A DNA stretch of 64,000 bases, taken from Crotalaria pallida (Eukaryota; Streptophyta; Magnoliopsida; Fabales; Fabaceae). Under the pieces are notes generated by a model, which saw only the letters and a program-made list of their open reading frames with translations, did no database searches and was not told the DNA's origin. Below, piece by piece: positions 22,965 through 34,860 of the stretch (its first letter is position 1; each line of letters opens with the position of its first letter). The stretch is from contig CM075655.1 of assembly GCA_037953625.1 (NCBI GenBank), positions 116,009,001-116,073,000 of the forward strand, read 5' to 3'. Made by a program: the position numbers and the translations under genes.

Positions 22965-23640
22965 ACCATTTTTTTTGCAACTGAACAAAAACTTAAAACA
23001 CAATCCAATTTATTTGTTACAGTAAAAAAAATAACTTAAAATACACAATCCATTTTTTTCTCTTCCCATTTTTAGAAAAAAAAAGTTTAATTAACGGGTA
23101 CAATTTTAATAGTTTTTTAAAATCTGTTTCAGGACATATATTAAAAATTTTGATCATTCAAATTAAGGTTATGTCAAAAATTGATGTTATTCTTGTAATA
23201 CACATAAAATTTACAAAAATAAAATTACTCATTATAAATTTTTTGACTTGTGAACATAAAAAAAAACTTCTCCCTCCTTTTCGATCAATTTATTTGTTTT
23301 ATTTCAAACAAAATGCATTTTTTAAGAAATTTAATTATTATTTAGATTTTCAATACATTAATTATTTTTTTTTCGCTATACGTCTTATCTTTCTATATTC
23401 ATTGATTTTTCTTTATTATTTAAGTAAATCAAAACTTATTAAAAAGGGACCAATATAAAAAAGTAACATTTATTACACTTTTAAAATCCTAAAAAAAAAT
23501 AAAAAAAGAAAAAAAATCTTTTAAAAAAAGACATAATAAAGAACATAGATAATATAGTACCAAATAAGATTTGCTTAATCTCAACCCTTAGAATTGAGAA
23601 TAAAAATTCAACAATAATTAAGTTTTTTAAAGTAGTACTC
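22965..23640. other. Intergenic with a decayed family G MITE
   Basis: A family G-like block at about 23268-23550 (CTCCCTCCTTTTCGATCAAT, AAGAAATTTAATTATTATTT, TTCAATACATTAATTA). The 102-codon open frame at 23150-23458 is AT-rich noise over this element. Confidence 0.45.
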
Positions 23641-23930
23641 CCTCCGATCCTTAATATAGGGCATATTTAACCGAATTACACATACCAAGGAAAGTGGTTG
23701 GTTTTATGAATTCTATGAGAATATATTGTAACATTACAATTTTACCCCCTTAACTTTTCTTGGAAAATTCGCACTCATTAATGAACAACAAAAAACACAT
23801 AAATAGTCAAAGCATTTAATAAGGGCAAAAAAAAGAAAAATCAATAAATGATGCATAAAAAATATAAAGTGACTTATAATTAGGACCAAGAAAACTTTCT
23901 AGAATGTGACTTATATATAGGACTGGATGG
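23641..23930. mobile_element. Stowaway-like MITE, family H
   Basis: Left end CTCCCTCCGATCCTTAATAT; right end TATATAGGACTGGATGGAG then TA. Shares CTTTCTAGAATGTGACTTAT with the 9782-10055 element in inverse order. Confidence 0.65.
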
Positions 23931-23932
23931 AG

Positions 23933-25218
23933 TACTACTCTATTACATTGAAATAAATGTAAATTTTTTTTATGTTTATTCTCCACGGTAAACATTGAAA
24001 TTAAGAAAATCCTACTGCATTAAATAAATGAAGTTGGATAGAAAATCTTTGGATGAGACCAATATCAAATGCATGTCGGTTCCAGAATTCAGAAAATGGG
24101 GAATGCTTTCTCGAAAATATAAATGTAATGATGGCCTACTTTTTTTTATATCCCTATGCTACTTATGCTAGCTCGCCATCTCTTCCCTCGCGGGTCACAT
24201 ATTTACGATAGAGTTTCCTGACAGTCTTTCCCGTTTTACTTGTAAATCATTTTAAAATAATTATTTGATTTTATACATACTGTACTAAATTGTTTTGTAC
24301 GGTATTATTCCTATTTTTTTTAAGAAACCTTTATTACATTTTTTTTTCAATTGTTTATTAACGTAAAAGAATAAATTTGTTAAATTATAAATATTTCATC
24401 TTATCTTTATTATATAAAGCATATTTAAATAGTAGTATAATGTAAAGATTACGAAAAATTGTACATTCTTGAAATTTTAAAATGGTATTTTAATAATACA
24501 ACTTTACTCTCTTAAACGTGATTTTGAGCCTTAACGTGATTTTTCACTGTCAAACCAAACATGTACTTGGTAATCAGTTATAAAATCAATTCTGGTCCCA
24601 AAATCAGGTTGGAGCATAAGTAACTGTTAGTGATCTGATGTTGACATTTCAAAATTGATTATGGGTTAATTCAATGCAAAACCAAACATGCACTACATTA
24701 AATATTTTCAATTCAACATGTTCCTTTGCGGAGAAAATTCTTTTAACCTATAAAGAAAATGCATCTTTTAATCTATAATAATTAATGAGATAAGTTCCTA
24801 ATTTTTCAATATTAAAATTTTTTGTTGAGTAAATTAAATATCCTCCTAGATGAAAATGAATTAACTAATGCATGTGTCCGCACGAGTGAGAAATAATGGT
24901 AAACAAGATAGAGGAAAGCATACATGACATATATATAGACATGTACTGGTACGATATATAGTAGTAGTTCACGTGCGTGACTAGTTGTAGGACATTGATT
25001 TTCTATTAGAGTTGAAACTGGAAAGCGATGGACATGAAACTGTAGAGTGATATGTGCCTAACTGGTTAAAGCGATCGATTACAGTGAAATAGGTGAATAG
25101 GTGATTCTGTTCGCCATTCGTTAGCTTGCACAGTATTTCTGGACTTATTTATCTTTTAGTTTGGCATTTAGCCTCAAATACGTACGTTAGAAAGAGATTA
25201 TTTTCTAGAATATTCCTA
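23933..25218. other. Intergenic, no gene recognised
   Basis: Mostly AT-rich. 24100-24240 and 24840-25130 are less AT-rich, but no exon signature or family match is visible. The 61-codon frame at 25126-25311 runs into the foldback element. Confidence 0.45.
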
Positions 25219-25640
25219 TCATGCAATCTAAATTTGAATGGTTGCTATGAAACCTTTGTTAAACTAATAAGAATTTGTTACTTAATACATGTATGTCATG
25301 TCATTGCTTGAAATAGTCAAAATTGATTTTTTGCAATTTAATCCAACATTAAAAACTAGATTATTTTTTATGTTGGACTAAAATGCAAAAATCAATTTTG
25401 ACTACTTTAAGCAATGACATCACATACATGTATTAGGTGGCAAATTCTTATTAGTTTAATAAAGGGTTACATAGCAACCATTCAAATTTAGATTGCATGT
25501 TATTTTTTATGTTAGACTAAATTACAAAAATCAATTTTGACTACTTCAAGCAATGACATGACATACATCTATTGGGTGGCAAATTCTTATTAGTTAACAA
25601 AGGGTTACATAGCAACCATCCAAATTTAGATTGCATGTTA
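25219..25640. mobile_element. Foldback (MULE-like) element with a doubled right arm
   Basis: Left arm 25219-25363 (ATGCAATCTAAATTTGAATG ... AAAACTAGATTA). Right arm 1 at 25367-25502 is its inverted copy, ending CAAATTTAGATTGCAT. Right arm 2 at 25505-25638 repeats the right arm a second time. Shared with the 61249-61917 element: GGTTGCTATG, TAATAAGAATTTG/TAATAAAACTTTG, AATTGCAAAA and ACTAGATTA blocks. No coding sequence; no clear target duplication. Confidence 0.75.
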
Positions 25641-28345
25641 GTAACTTCCTATTTTCTAAAGACAGATTATTTTTCAAGTAACTGAAAATGCGATCGTTAT
25701 GCAGTGCGGCGAGTTCATACAGCAAATATTTTTACGCATTTTAAAATAGGGTCCGTTTTCTGTACTCATCTAAAGTGGATGAGTTTGTATACTCGTTGAT
25801 GACACCCACTGTTCCCGGTTTGTACAGGTTTTTTGCATTTATTTTTTTTCTTTCATACTTATTACCATAATGACCTTACCTTGACAAGACCAGTAACTAC
25901 TCCTCGGAAGTACTAAGATCTACTCCTCCGAAGACTACTTCCTTCACCCTTGGATTCAGTATTATCAACGGCTCAGAGAAGTTTGGATGTCTATCACGTG
26001 GATAATCGATATAAACCCTTGGATTAGTGCTTATCAATGGCCCAAATTTATTCAAGTTAATTCACTCGGATCAGGACCATACTTATTTTGATCAGTTCAA
26101 AAATTTTATATTTTGTTCACCAAAATAAAATAAAAAATTATATTTTCAAATTTAAAGATAATAATAAAATTTTAGATTTTACTTATAGTACTTAATAATT
26201 CTATTACATTTATTTAATAATAATTAATAAAAATAAATTTTCTACAATACATATTATTAATCAAGTTCATTACGGAACAAGTAGTTATTTTGTATTTTTT
26301 ATTTTTAAAATAAATTTATATTTTCCATTTTTAATAATATGTTATCAAGTAGTTATTTTAATTATTATTTTATTTATTTATTTTAATATATTTTGTAATG
26401 TATTTTTTATTTTTGTTATTATTATTATTATTAGGTAGTTCATATAAATTTATATTATTATTATTAGCAGGTGGTTATTTTTTATAGTATTATTAATATT
26501 TTATTATTATTAATATATTAATTAATTATTCATTACGAATTAAGTCGTAGCTATCCTCTACCGTCGGATCATACACACGGATCGTTATTGTTTGTATTTA
26601 ACAATCCAAAGATAAAAAATCATTTCCACGAACTCGAGTAGCCTACACAACTCGAGTAATTCTACGGTCACACATATTTTTTATTTTGATTAAGATTTTA
26701 TGATTTTATTTTTACCAATCCCTTTCAAGTTTTTTTTCCAGGTATTTAACTCATCTAAGTTAGCATATTAACTACCTAAATTTACCACCTACACTCAAGA
26801 ACATAAAAGAGTAAATATAATGAATTACAACATGATATTATAAATAGGATCGGTGGGAGTACTCTCTCCAGCTCAAATTAAAAGTAAATTTTAATAATTT
26901 TACACATAGGATTAAATTTTTTATTAAAAGGGTCCTACATATTAAAAAAAAAATCTAATTTATTTTTAATATTTATTTTACTTTTTTTTAATTATTTTTA
27001 ATATAGTTTTCACAAAACAATTAACATAAAATATAATAATTTAAAAAAATAAAAATTAAAAAAAAAACCTAAGGGGACGACCCTCCTTTATCTGGTAAAA
27101 ATAAAAAATAAAAAAAATTTAAGCCATACTCAACGACCCCGAAAGAAAAAACTCACTAAAAATCCAAAAAAAAAATTAAATTAAAGCATTGGGGTGCTTA
27201 TTTCGTGCACCTGGGCTACTGGGGAGTATTCCTACTCCAGGTAGCCAGTACTAATCAACACCTTTAATTCTACCAAACAAATCATAGCTGTTGATTAAGC
27301 CTTTGTATTGGTACTCATCTATTATCGATGAGTACCCCATCCGTTTCCTTTAAAATATACGAAAATGTCAAAATTAGTTAATGTTTGGAATTTAGAAAAA
27401 TTAATTATGGTGTGTTGCAATAGGTGAAAAGGGAAGAAAGGAAAGGAGAAAGAAGAAAAGAAGGAGTGGTGTTCCCTAAAAAAAAAAACCTTTTATCAAC
27501 CTGGCCAAAAACATCATGTATCAAAGAATTTACATTTTAGAGTTTAAATAGTCTCCAACACCTTGTTTTCGTCTTTCTCTGTACAATTGTATGAATTTTA
27601 ATCATCTCGGCTTTATATATATTATATTAAGAATAAAATTATGGATTCAAAATGTAATTATTTTACATAGTTTGTACACCATCTTTCGTATGTGTATATA
27701 TGACTTTTATTAATGTCTTTTTAGTACGCTACTAATATATGAATGGTAAATAAGTCGTGATTGGAAATTTTTTTTATACATCATCAGTGTATACTCAAAA
27801 GTTGTTGATCAAAGTGAGACCAAACATTATTCCTACATGAGTTTTACACGTGAGGCTATATTTAAATTTTGAATCATCATTTTAGAAAGGATTTTACCCT
27901 AACTATCACCTGCGGGACACTAGATCAAAAACAAAAAAAATATAAATCTTGAAAAGCAATAAAGTTGATGGGCTTATCGGTCGGACCAGAAAAGTAGCGG
28001 GACAAGGACTCAAGACCAAGCCTTAGTCCAGTTTATTATTCATCATTTTAAGACACAAGATTCCTTTTCTCGTGCATTGGGTATCATTATCCTCCTCTTC
28101 TGTTTTAGTTGGGTACAATGTTGGGCCAAAGCCCAACTAAAAGGAGCTCTTGCCATAACGGTACTTATTAAGAAATTAGTCATTAACCTAAAATGAAAGA
28201 TACTCTATGGAAAAAAAAGGGATGTAATCCTTTATCTATTCATTCAATTCATTTTTGAGATTATCTTTGTTTCAAGATATATTAAACAATAATATTCATA
28301 CGTATTATTGATCATTGAATGTGAATTTGATTATGCTAAAACTTA
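25641..28345. other. Intergenic, no gene; possible long element with weak inverted ends
   Basis: 25737-25800 (TTTTAAAATAGGG, then GTTTTCTGTACTCATC and a GATGAGT hairpin) and 27300-27352 (GGTACTCATCTATTATCGAT, then GAGTACC and TTTAAAAT) look like inverted ends of a 1.6-kb element. The interior is AT-rich with (TTA)n at 26415-26450. 27960-28320 is less AT-rich and LTR-like in composition, but I could not find TG..CA borders. Confidence 0.35.
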
Positions 28346-28653
28346 CTCCCTCGGTCCCATTATCTTGGTAAAAGTCAAACAAGTCAATGAAAATAAAAAA
28401 GTATCCGTTTAATATATTGCATGATCCATTCATTAATTACAAATTGATAATGCACAAATTTTCATATTATTACCATTAATATATATTGCAATATTGCCTT
28501 CAAAACAAATCTTTAAATGTGTTTTCTTTATTTACTTATCATCACCAATCATCGATACAATATACAATCTTTAAGATTTTTCATTTATTTTTTTACTTTA
28601 ATATTGGACAAATTTTTTTACATTTTTTTACCAAGATAATGGGACAAAGGGAG
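28346..28653. mobile_element. Stowaway-like MITE, 308 bp
   Basis: TA at 28344-28345 and 28654-28655. Terminal inverted repeats are clear: CTCCCTCGGTCCCATTATCT then TGGTAAAA, against TTTTTTACCAAGATAATGGG then ACAAAGGGAG. Interior AT-rich, not coding. Its TIR differs from the other families. Confidence 0.85.
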
Positions 28654-28865
28654 TAAATAAATGTGCTTAGAAAGCTTTTAAAAAATGAGTAAAATGAGAG
28701 TTGGTAAATTACTGTGAATTGGTGATAGACCCTAGTTATAATGTGCTAAAGTTTATATGAAATTATCAATGTTATTATTACATGTCCTCATCGCAAACAC
28801 TCAAAAAAGAGATGCTGTATCACAAGGCATCTTATCCATCGAGATGTGCATATGTAATAATACTA

Positions 28866-29141
28866 CTCCCTCCGGTCCTATTTATAAGATCTTTTTGGGG
28901 TTTTTCACTCCCACCAAGGAGAGTGGATAAATGTGGTAATGACATTGGAAATGTGAAAATTTGATATACTTTTTCAAAACTACCCCTATAATTATTATTG
29001 GAACTCTAAAAAGAAGTGTTGACTTTATAGGGGTGTTAGTGGAAAGAAGTAATTAAATGCTATTGAAAATTGAAAAGGGGTCTTATAAATAGGACCAAAA
29101 TAAAAACCCCAAAAGGGTCTTATAAATAGGACCGGAGGGAG
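28866..29141. mobile_element. Stowaway-like MITE, family A (reference copy)
   Basis: TA at 28864-28865 and 29142-29143. Terminal repeats CTCCCTCCGGTCCTATTTAT and ATAAATAGGACCGGAGGGAG are perfect over 20 bases, continuing into AAGATCTTTTTGGGGTTTTT against AAAACCCCAAAAGGGTCTT. 276 bp. Well preserved, so recently active, and only about 540 bases upstream of the small gene's ATG. Confidence 0.9.
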
Positions 29142-29382
29142 TATATTGCAAATTGAGACCCACAAGAAAGAAAGGTAACCTAATTGACACCCACCCCAAT
29201 GTATGTCATCACAAGGTTGGGGGTGGGGGACCCTCTGCATTCATTTTTATTATTTAGAGTATCTGATTTTACATCATGATTCAATGAAACTAAGAGAAAG
29301 ATAATTGCACAGGTAAAAAATAAAGGTTGATGACATGATTTCATGCTAGCAGTGGTTGAAGAAGCATATATATGTCACCAAA

Positions 29383-29390
29383 TATAAAAG
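29383..29390 (+). promoter_or_regulatory. Candidate TATA box of the small SFRCRLHR gene
   Basis: TATAAAAG, about 300 bases upstream of the ATG at 29683. A start about 30 bases further would give a leader interrupted by the intron at 29597-29661. Confidence 0.4.
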
Positions 29391-29596
29391 TAATCAAAAT
29401 GTAGGTGGGGGTGTTAATGGAGTTGGTTTTCTCACCCGTGACATAAAAAAAGAAGTTGCATATTAATCCTGATCTTGAATCACATTGCATGTCTTATGCC
29501 AATCAACTTTTGTCTATCTCTTGCTAGCTCAATTCACCATATTTGAGAAAGTTCCTGTTCCTGAAACTTCAGGATCCCTTTGAGACCAATTTTAAG

Positions 29597-29661
29597 GTAA
29601 GTTTGCCAACTATTGTTATATCTACAAGCTTAGTTAGTGATATTATGGTGTCTAATTTCAG
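29597..29661 (+). other. 5'-UTR intron of the small SFRCRLHR gene
   Basis: Donor AAG|GTAAGTTTG and acceptor TAATTTCAG|GT. At 65 bp it is close to the lower size limit for plant introns. Inferred from splice signals only. Confidence 0.6.
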
Positions 29662-29682
29662 GTATTGAAAGAGAGGAGGAAC

Positions 29683-29949
29683 ATGGAAAGTGACAAGATG
29701 ACAACCAAGGATATGAAACTTCAGATTTCATCAGGAAATGATGTGATGTCAGGAACAGTAGGAGTGGAGTTTCAAGGGCCACAGAATGGTGGACTTACAA
29801 GACAGCCAAGTATGACAAAGACTAATTGTCTTTGCTCTCCAACCACACATGCTGGTTCATTTAGGTGCAGGCTTCACCGTGCCCCTAGCCTCCAAAGGAC
29901 CAAAAGCATAGAGTCACCACTTGCTTCTGGTGATGCCAACAAGGACTAG
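29683..29949 (+). CDS. Small basic plant protein with CLCSPTTHxGSFRCRLHR motif
   Basis: 88 residues from the ATG at 29683 (MESDKMTTKDMKLQ) to TAG. The C-terminal half carries QPSMTKTNCLCSPTTHAGSF followed by RCRLHR and then LQRTKSIES. I know the CLCSPTxHxGSFRCRxHR signature from a plant family usually annotated as serine-rich protein-like, whose molecular role is unknown to me. The cysteine/histidine spacing could bind metal, but that is a guess. No signal peptide or membrane segment. The frame is open for six codons upstream without an ATG, and a 65-bp intron with GTAAGTTTG donor and TAATTTCAG acceptor (29597-29661) ends 21 bases before the ATG, so the start is well placed. It stands alone on the plus strand, about 2 kb from the convergent BTB-NPH3 gene. 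Confidence 0.8.
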   Translation: MESDKMTTKDMKLQISSGNDVMSGTVGVEFQGPQNGGLTRQPSMTKTNCLCSPTTHAGSFRCRLHRAPSLQRTKSIESPLASGDANKD

Positions 29950-32003
29950 ATCCATTGATCATGCATTGAGTAATATGTTTATTGTTAAGTTGCCGTAGTT
30001 GCTCCTGTCTAGTTCTTTCTAGTGTTACATATAGAACTATTTTATGAGCTGTGTTCCTATTTCTGCTGTCTCTATTGTATTGATGGTTGGTAACACTAGT
30101 GTATTATGTATGTAAAGGAATTATTCAGTGAACTTGGAATGGTTGTGAAAATGTGTGCTGAGGTAATATAGATGGGAATTGCTCCAAAACTCATTAGGTG
30201 GCTGTGGCTGTGCATAGTGCATATGAAGTGAACTATGGCACTATTTTTTTTGTCATGTTCTGTTTTGTTTGTTTTTGAGGAATCCATGTACATTGTGCCC
30301 TGATGATGAATAATTACACTACCATGTGATTGTGAGTTTTGAGTTGTGACCACTGAGAAGATAAAATGTTCTGGAATCTGGAACATAGAACAATCACTAA
30401 TATCCAACATTACCAACATGGTCCAGGATAGGACTACCGAGAACCAAACAACTAATGAGTAAAGCTGTTCACACAACACGCACCATCACCAATCAATCAT
30501 AATGTAGCTAAAACATGCAGTTTTTTGTTGGGTTATGACATGCATGTTCAGAAACCAGGTCGCAATTTTCTGCCACAATTCTATCTCTGGATCTTCGATT
30601 TGAATTATTAACGGTGAGCAATGGTAATCATGACTAATGAGATGGCAATATGGTGATTTTCTTGACTAATAATTACATTTGTTATTAGAGAAATTGAAGA
30701 AGGGAACAAAATCACACAAGGAACCTATTGAGTATCTTGCCAAATAAGCAGCACAAAATTTTGCCAATGATAATCATACTACTAGGTAAGATGGATCTAT
30801 TCTAAATCATAGCTGACAGCTCTCATAACAGTTGGTCATTGCCAAGGAAACTTTAATTAGCGATGATCATAATTGCAGCAATGATGATACAGGCTACAAG
30901 TCTGCCACTACAAGATCTCTTTATGCTTTAGGAATTTGTTGAAAATTTAAAAGCATAATTCACCTTTTCGCAGCCTTCAAAACAGTAAGAGGTTAATTTC
31001 AGCTTGCAAGATCTGAACTTAGCTACAAAGTTGGGTATATGGGACATAGATTAATAGAACTATTGTATAAAAACGAAATTGCTGATAATAATTAGCAATC
31101 TGAGTATAAATGAGAATGAAAGTGACAATTGATCTACTTCAATTAAGAAGTCAACCGATCACCTCCAAAATTCAGAGAAATTAAAGAAAGTCATGGAACT
31201 ATGACTTTCAAGGCCTTAATAATTGTCAGACAAACTGTTCCACAGTAATGCTAAGAAGATTTAAATGGAACACCCATGTATGGCCTTTAGGTGCCTTTTC
31301 TTTGGTTAGTCAATGCAGATACGCAGATGTTTATCATTGTGTTTATTTGAATTCAACCATGAGTCATGTTGATCACATACATACATCAAGTAGTTTTAAG
31401 CTGTCTTTGTTTTAATTATATGCTCCTTAGAAGCAAGCATATCTTATCAATGGATGATCTTATTCTTTCTTGTAATATTAGACCTACTTTTGGGCCAGCT
31501 TTGTATTGCACATCATCTTGGTAAACGAAAATTATAATTATGTGCCACAACACATCAAATATGTTCATAATTCAGTAAAGCCGAGATTATATGCATGTAT
31601 ACAAATAGATATGACGAATATAATCAGATATTACAGAATTGCAATTTGTCAGAAACATGAAAGTTCTAAAAAATATATTTGTCAACAATATCTTGGCCAA
31701 GGAGCTACAGCAGATGACAAGAGACAGGTGTTCCAGATTTGTAGACAAATACAGAACCATTGGCCCTACTATTTGTCACTTACACATAAGATTCTTATGA
31801 CAAATGAGATTTACCAAAGAGATTTCCCCTCATGTTGAGAAAATCTTTTTTCTTATTATAATAGGGTTACATCCACAATGCACATTTAGATTCTTGGATT
31901 TTCCTAGAAGTTACAAGGAGTTTGGCAGAAAGAAAAATAGAGTATATGCTACCCTCTAAATTACCATAATTACCAACTGGAAATTAAAACTAACAGAACT
32001 CAC
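29950..32003. other. Shared 3' region between convergent genes, no gene
   Basis: 3' flanks of the small gene (plus) and of the BTB-NPH3 gene (minus). Less AT-rich than the left third of the window. Open frames at 30096-30479 and 31506-31838 have no recognisable product. No transposon ends seen. Confidence 0.5.
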
Positions 32004-34860
32004 TCAATTGTTCTTTTCATTGGCACTTCTATTGGTAGACCACAACTTACTAAGCATTTTTTTGGGCTGGGTAGGAATAGCACAGAAGGACTTAAATTTA
32101 GAATTTCTCCCTATTCCGTTGCGTGCCAAATCATTTTCATCTAAATCATCTTCCTCAGCTAGCTTCATCCTCAGAGTTGAAGACCTTGACTTTGGAGACT
32201 TGAAGCCTGAGACACTCCAATTGTCCTCAGCTTGTATACTAGTAGTACTGCTTAATGGTGCTGCATATTTTGATGGATCAATACCATGTGTAGTGAGTAA
32301 CTCCTTGATATTGCTCGGCAAATCGGTTACTTTTCCACCGGCTGCTGCTGCTCTAGTTTGCTCAAAGAAGAGAACTTGGACAACAACCCTTAGGGGAAGT
32401 AGTTCATTCTGAGCAGCATGCATGCATGCTTCCATGGACAGTTTTTTGCAGTCAAGAATTCTACATAGTCTTTTCCTTTCACTCTTGTTTAGTTCTGGAT
32501 GAGCCTGAACGTCAGCAATCAAAACAATAAATTTTAGTAATTCAAATAATAAGGCATCTCCAGTTCTCCACAAACCAGAAAATTTATGTATAGTCCCCTT
32601 TTTTTCTCCCATGGTGTAATTTTTCCAACTAGTATAGTTTGACTGAACCGACAGGCAGACATGTTACATCATGAAAGAGTTCTTTTAGGTGGAGTTTAGC
32701 TAAATGGAGTGAACAAATAAACGGTCAAAATCTGCCATGGATATTTTGGGAGACACCTAATCAATCATGTGAAGTACTAAACAACATGTATCTACTTTTC
32801 CCTTTCTCCCTATCAACTGATCGTACTAGTAGAAATATGATGTAACAATATCACTGCTTTGACGTACTGGTAGTTATTTCTTCATGTATTAAGCCAAATG
32901 GGATCACAAACACCTGTTATACAAACTAAAACTAAACAGTTAGAAGTTGGACACATTCAGGCTAAGTTTCTGTGGGTCAGTCTCAACTCTCAACCTAACC
33001 GCCAATAAATGTTCAATAAGACAAGATTTTAAGGTCAAGAGAGTTGGTTATCCACTGATTCTGTCCCACATCCTAAAATGTGAAAGTGAAATATCAAATA
33101 TGTGAGTTCACTGTCTTTATTTTTCTCATTTACTTATTTTTTTTATCATTGAATAAAAAACAGATAAATGTAATTTTTGTTAAGAGACTTAGAGTATACC
33201 TTAAGATAAATGTCAATAGCTCTGTACAGATCATCATGATCATGTCTTGCAAAAACTGGTATAATCTCAGCAAGAGCAATGAACTTTGACAATGGAAAAT
33301 TAACATCCCTGGCAACTTCTTGAAGGTACCTATCCACAAGCTTTGCAACCTTCAATTTTGAACTGTGAGATGCTGAAGAGGACCTCCTACTCTCCTGGAA
33401 TTCCAAGTTAATGTTCTCTGCCGAACGAGATCTCCTTCTTTCGAAGGCCAGCCTGGACCTTGGAGGGCTAGTTGGAGGACTCTGCCCTTGTGCCATAAAC
33501 TGTTCCAATATGTTCATCACCAACTCAACATCATAGAGTGTTTCACTTGTGTGAGAGAGTGAGGGTATCAAAAGATCATTCACCGTGGCTTCTTCCAATT
33601 GAAGTCCTACCCTTGTAGCTAATTCCATCTTAGAAGATGAAGAAGCATTGAGAATATTGGATGCCTTCAAGAGTTTCAAAAGGAAGCTACAAGAAACAGC
33701 TCCTTTCTCAGCCGGAAGCAAGCTTACTATTGATTCCAAGAGCAAGCGATGCTTCGAAGTTATTTCGCCTGCTGAGTCCGATGATGATGTATCTGAATCG
33801 GATGAAGTTTGCTTCTTGACATGTCCATTCCTTGTAATGTTTGGTAGCCATCTAGATGCATAGATTTTTAATGCGTCGCCGATGAGATTAGAGGGTATCT
33901 TTCCACTGGATTTGATTGCTATCATGGTTCTCCAATAAAGGTCTATGCTCAATTCAGCTAAATCTTCAGCCCACCATCCTTTGCTTGATGATTTATGCCT
34001 CAGGCTTTCAGTTCCATTGCAAGATACATCATCCCTCACCCTCCTAGAATGGCTATGTGACAAACTCACCTTTGAGGGATTGTTCAAGACTTTTGAGGCA
34101 ACAGCATCAATGCATCTGCTGGTAATAGCCAAGTCTTCTGACCACAAGGGTAATGCTTTTGTGGTCTGAAGAGCCACAATAGAATCCTTCCATCCATGAA
34201 GAATGCACGAATTGAAGAAAACCTCAAGCTTGTAAATCAAGTTACCCTTCTCAACATCCTCAGTCATCTGCAGGTATTCTGTGGCGCACCGGGCCGCTAC
34301 AATGTTGTAAGGACTTAGAGTGATAGTAATTCCATAGCAGAACTTAGCACATAGCTCAAATGCCTCCACACCACCAGGGAAATCAGGGAGCTGGACTATT
34401 TGGTGCTGAGGAGAATCAGGAGACTCTGAACACAACTTTTGCAGCCTCAAACATTTGGACAGCAAGGGAAACTGAACAGCACCAGCATGAACAACAGATA
34501 GTTTCCATGAGTAACAACAAAAATACAAATACTATACAGGAAAGAATAAATAAAAAGAACTAAGATTGACATAACTTATAATGGTCAGAACTTTAAAAAT
34601 CTTTGCACTTTCATTCTTTCAAGAAGAATATACCTTATGAAGAAGATATCTACTTCCTTTCACTTGAATTATGAGGTCACTGGAAACTTCAGAAGAGACT
34701 GACCTGCATACATAGAAAAGACACTCTTAATACTGACTTGAAAAAAAATATATACATGATCTAAGAAGAAATTAAACCAAGTTGCTTAGTTAATGTCTTA
34801 CCTTACTGCCTCAGCAGTGTAAAAGGTATCAGGACGAGATCCTAGTTTCATGAACTTCAT
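32004..34860 (-). CDS. BTB/POZ-NPH3 domain protein, At1g67900-like (complete, 4 exons)
   Basis: Exons, coding order: 34860-34802, 34703-34634, 34471-33200, 32504-32004; introns of 98, 162 and 695 bp, all GT..AG. The spliced product is 633 residues, the usual family size. It starts MKFMKLGSRPDTFYTAEAVR, the typical NRL (NPH3/RPT2-like) N-terminus. The BTB/POZ fold covers about residues 28-130 (DLIIQVKGSRYLLHK, FPLLSKCLRLQKLCSE, FPGGVEAFELCAKFCYG). The NPH3 domain runs from WWAEDLAELSIDLYWR (about 209) to about 524, with KHRLLLESIVSLLPAEKGAV and KLSMEACMHAAQNELLPLRV. The linker at about 262-280 and 370-413 is serine-rich. Family members are plasma-membrane or endomembrane adaptors of CUL3 ubiquitin ligases in phototropin and auxin signalling. 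The sequence looks collinear with Arabidopsis At1g67900, whose exact function I do not know. No frame damage. Confidence 0.95.

Noticed and set aside
27960..28320. Solo LTR
   Set aside because: Composition is suggestive but no TG..CA ends, target duplication or second LTR could be found.
32008..34169. Plus-strand open frames of 71-134 codons
   Set aside because: They are antisense shadows of BTB-NPH3 exons, which are confirmed by splice sites and family motifs on the minus strand.
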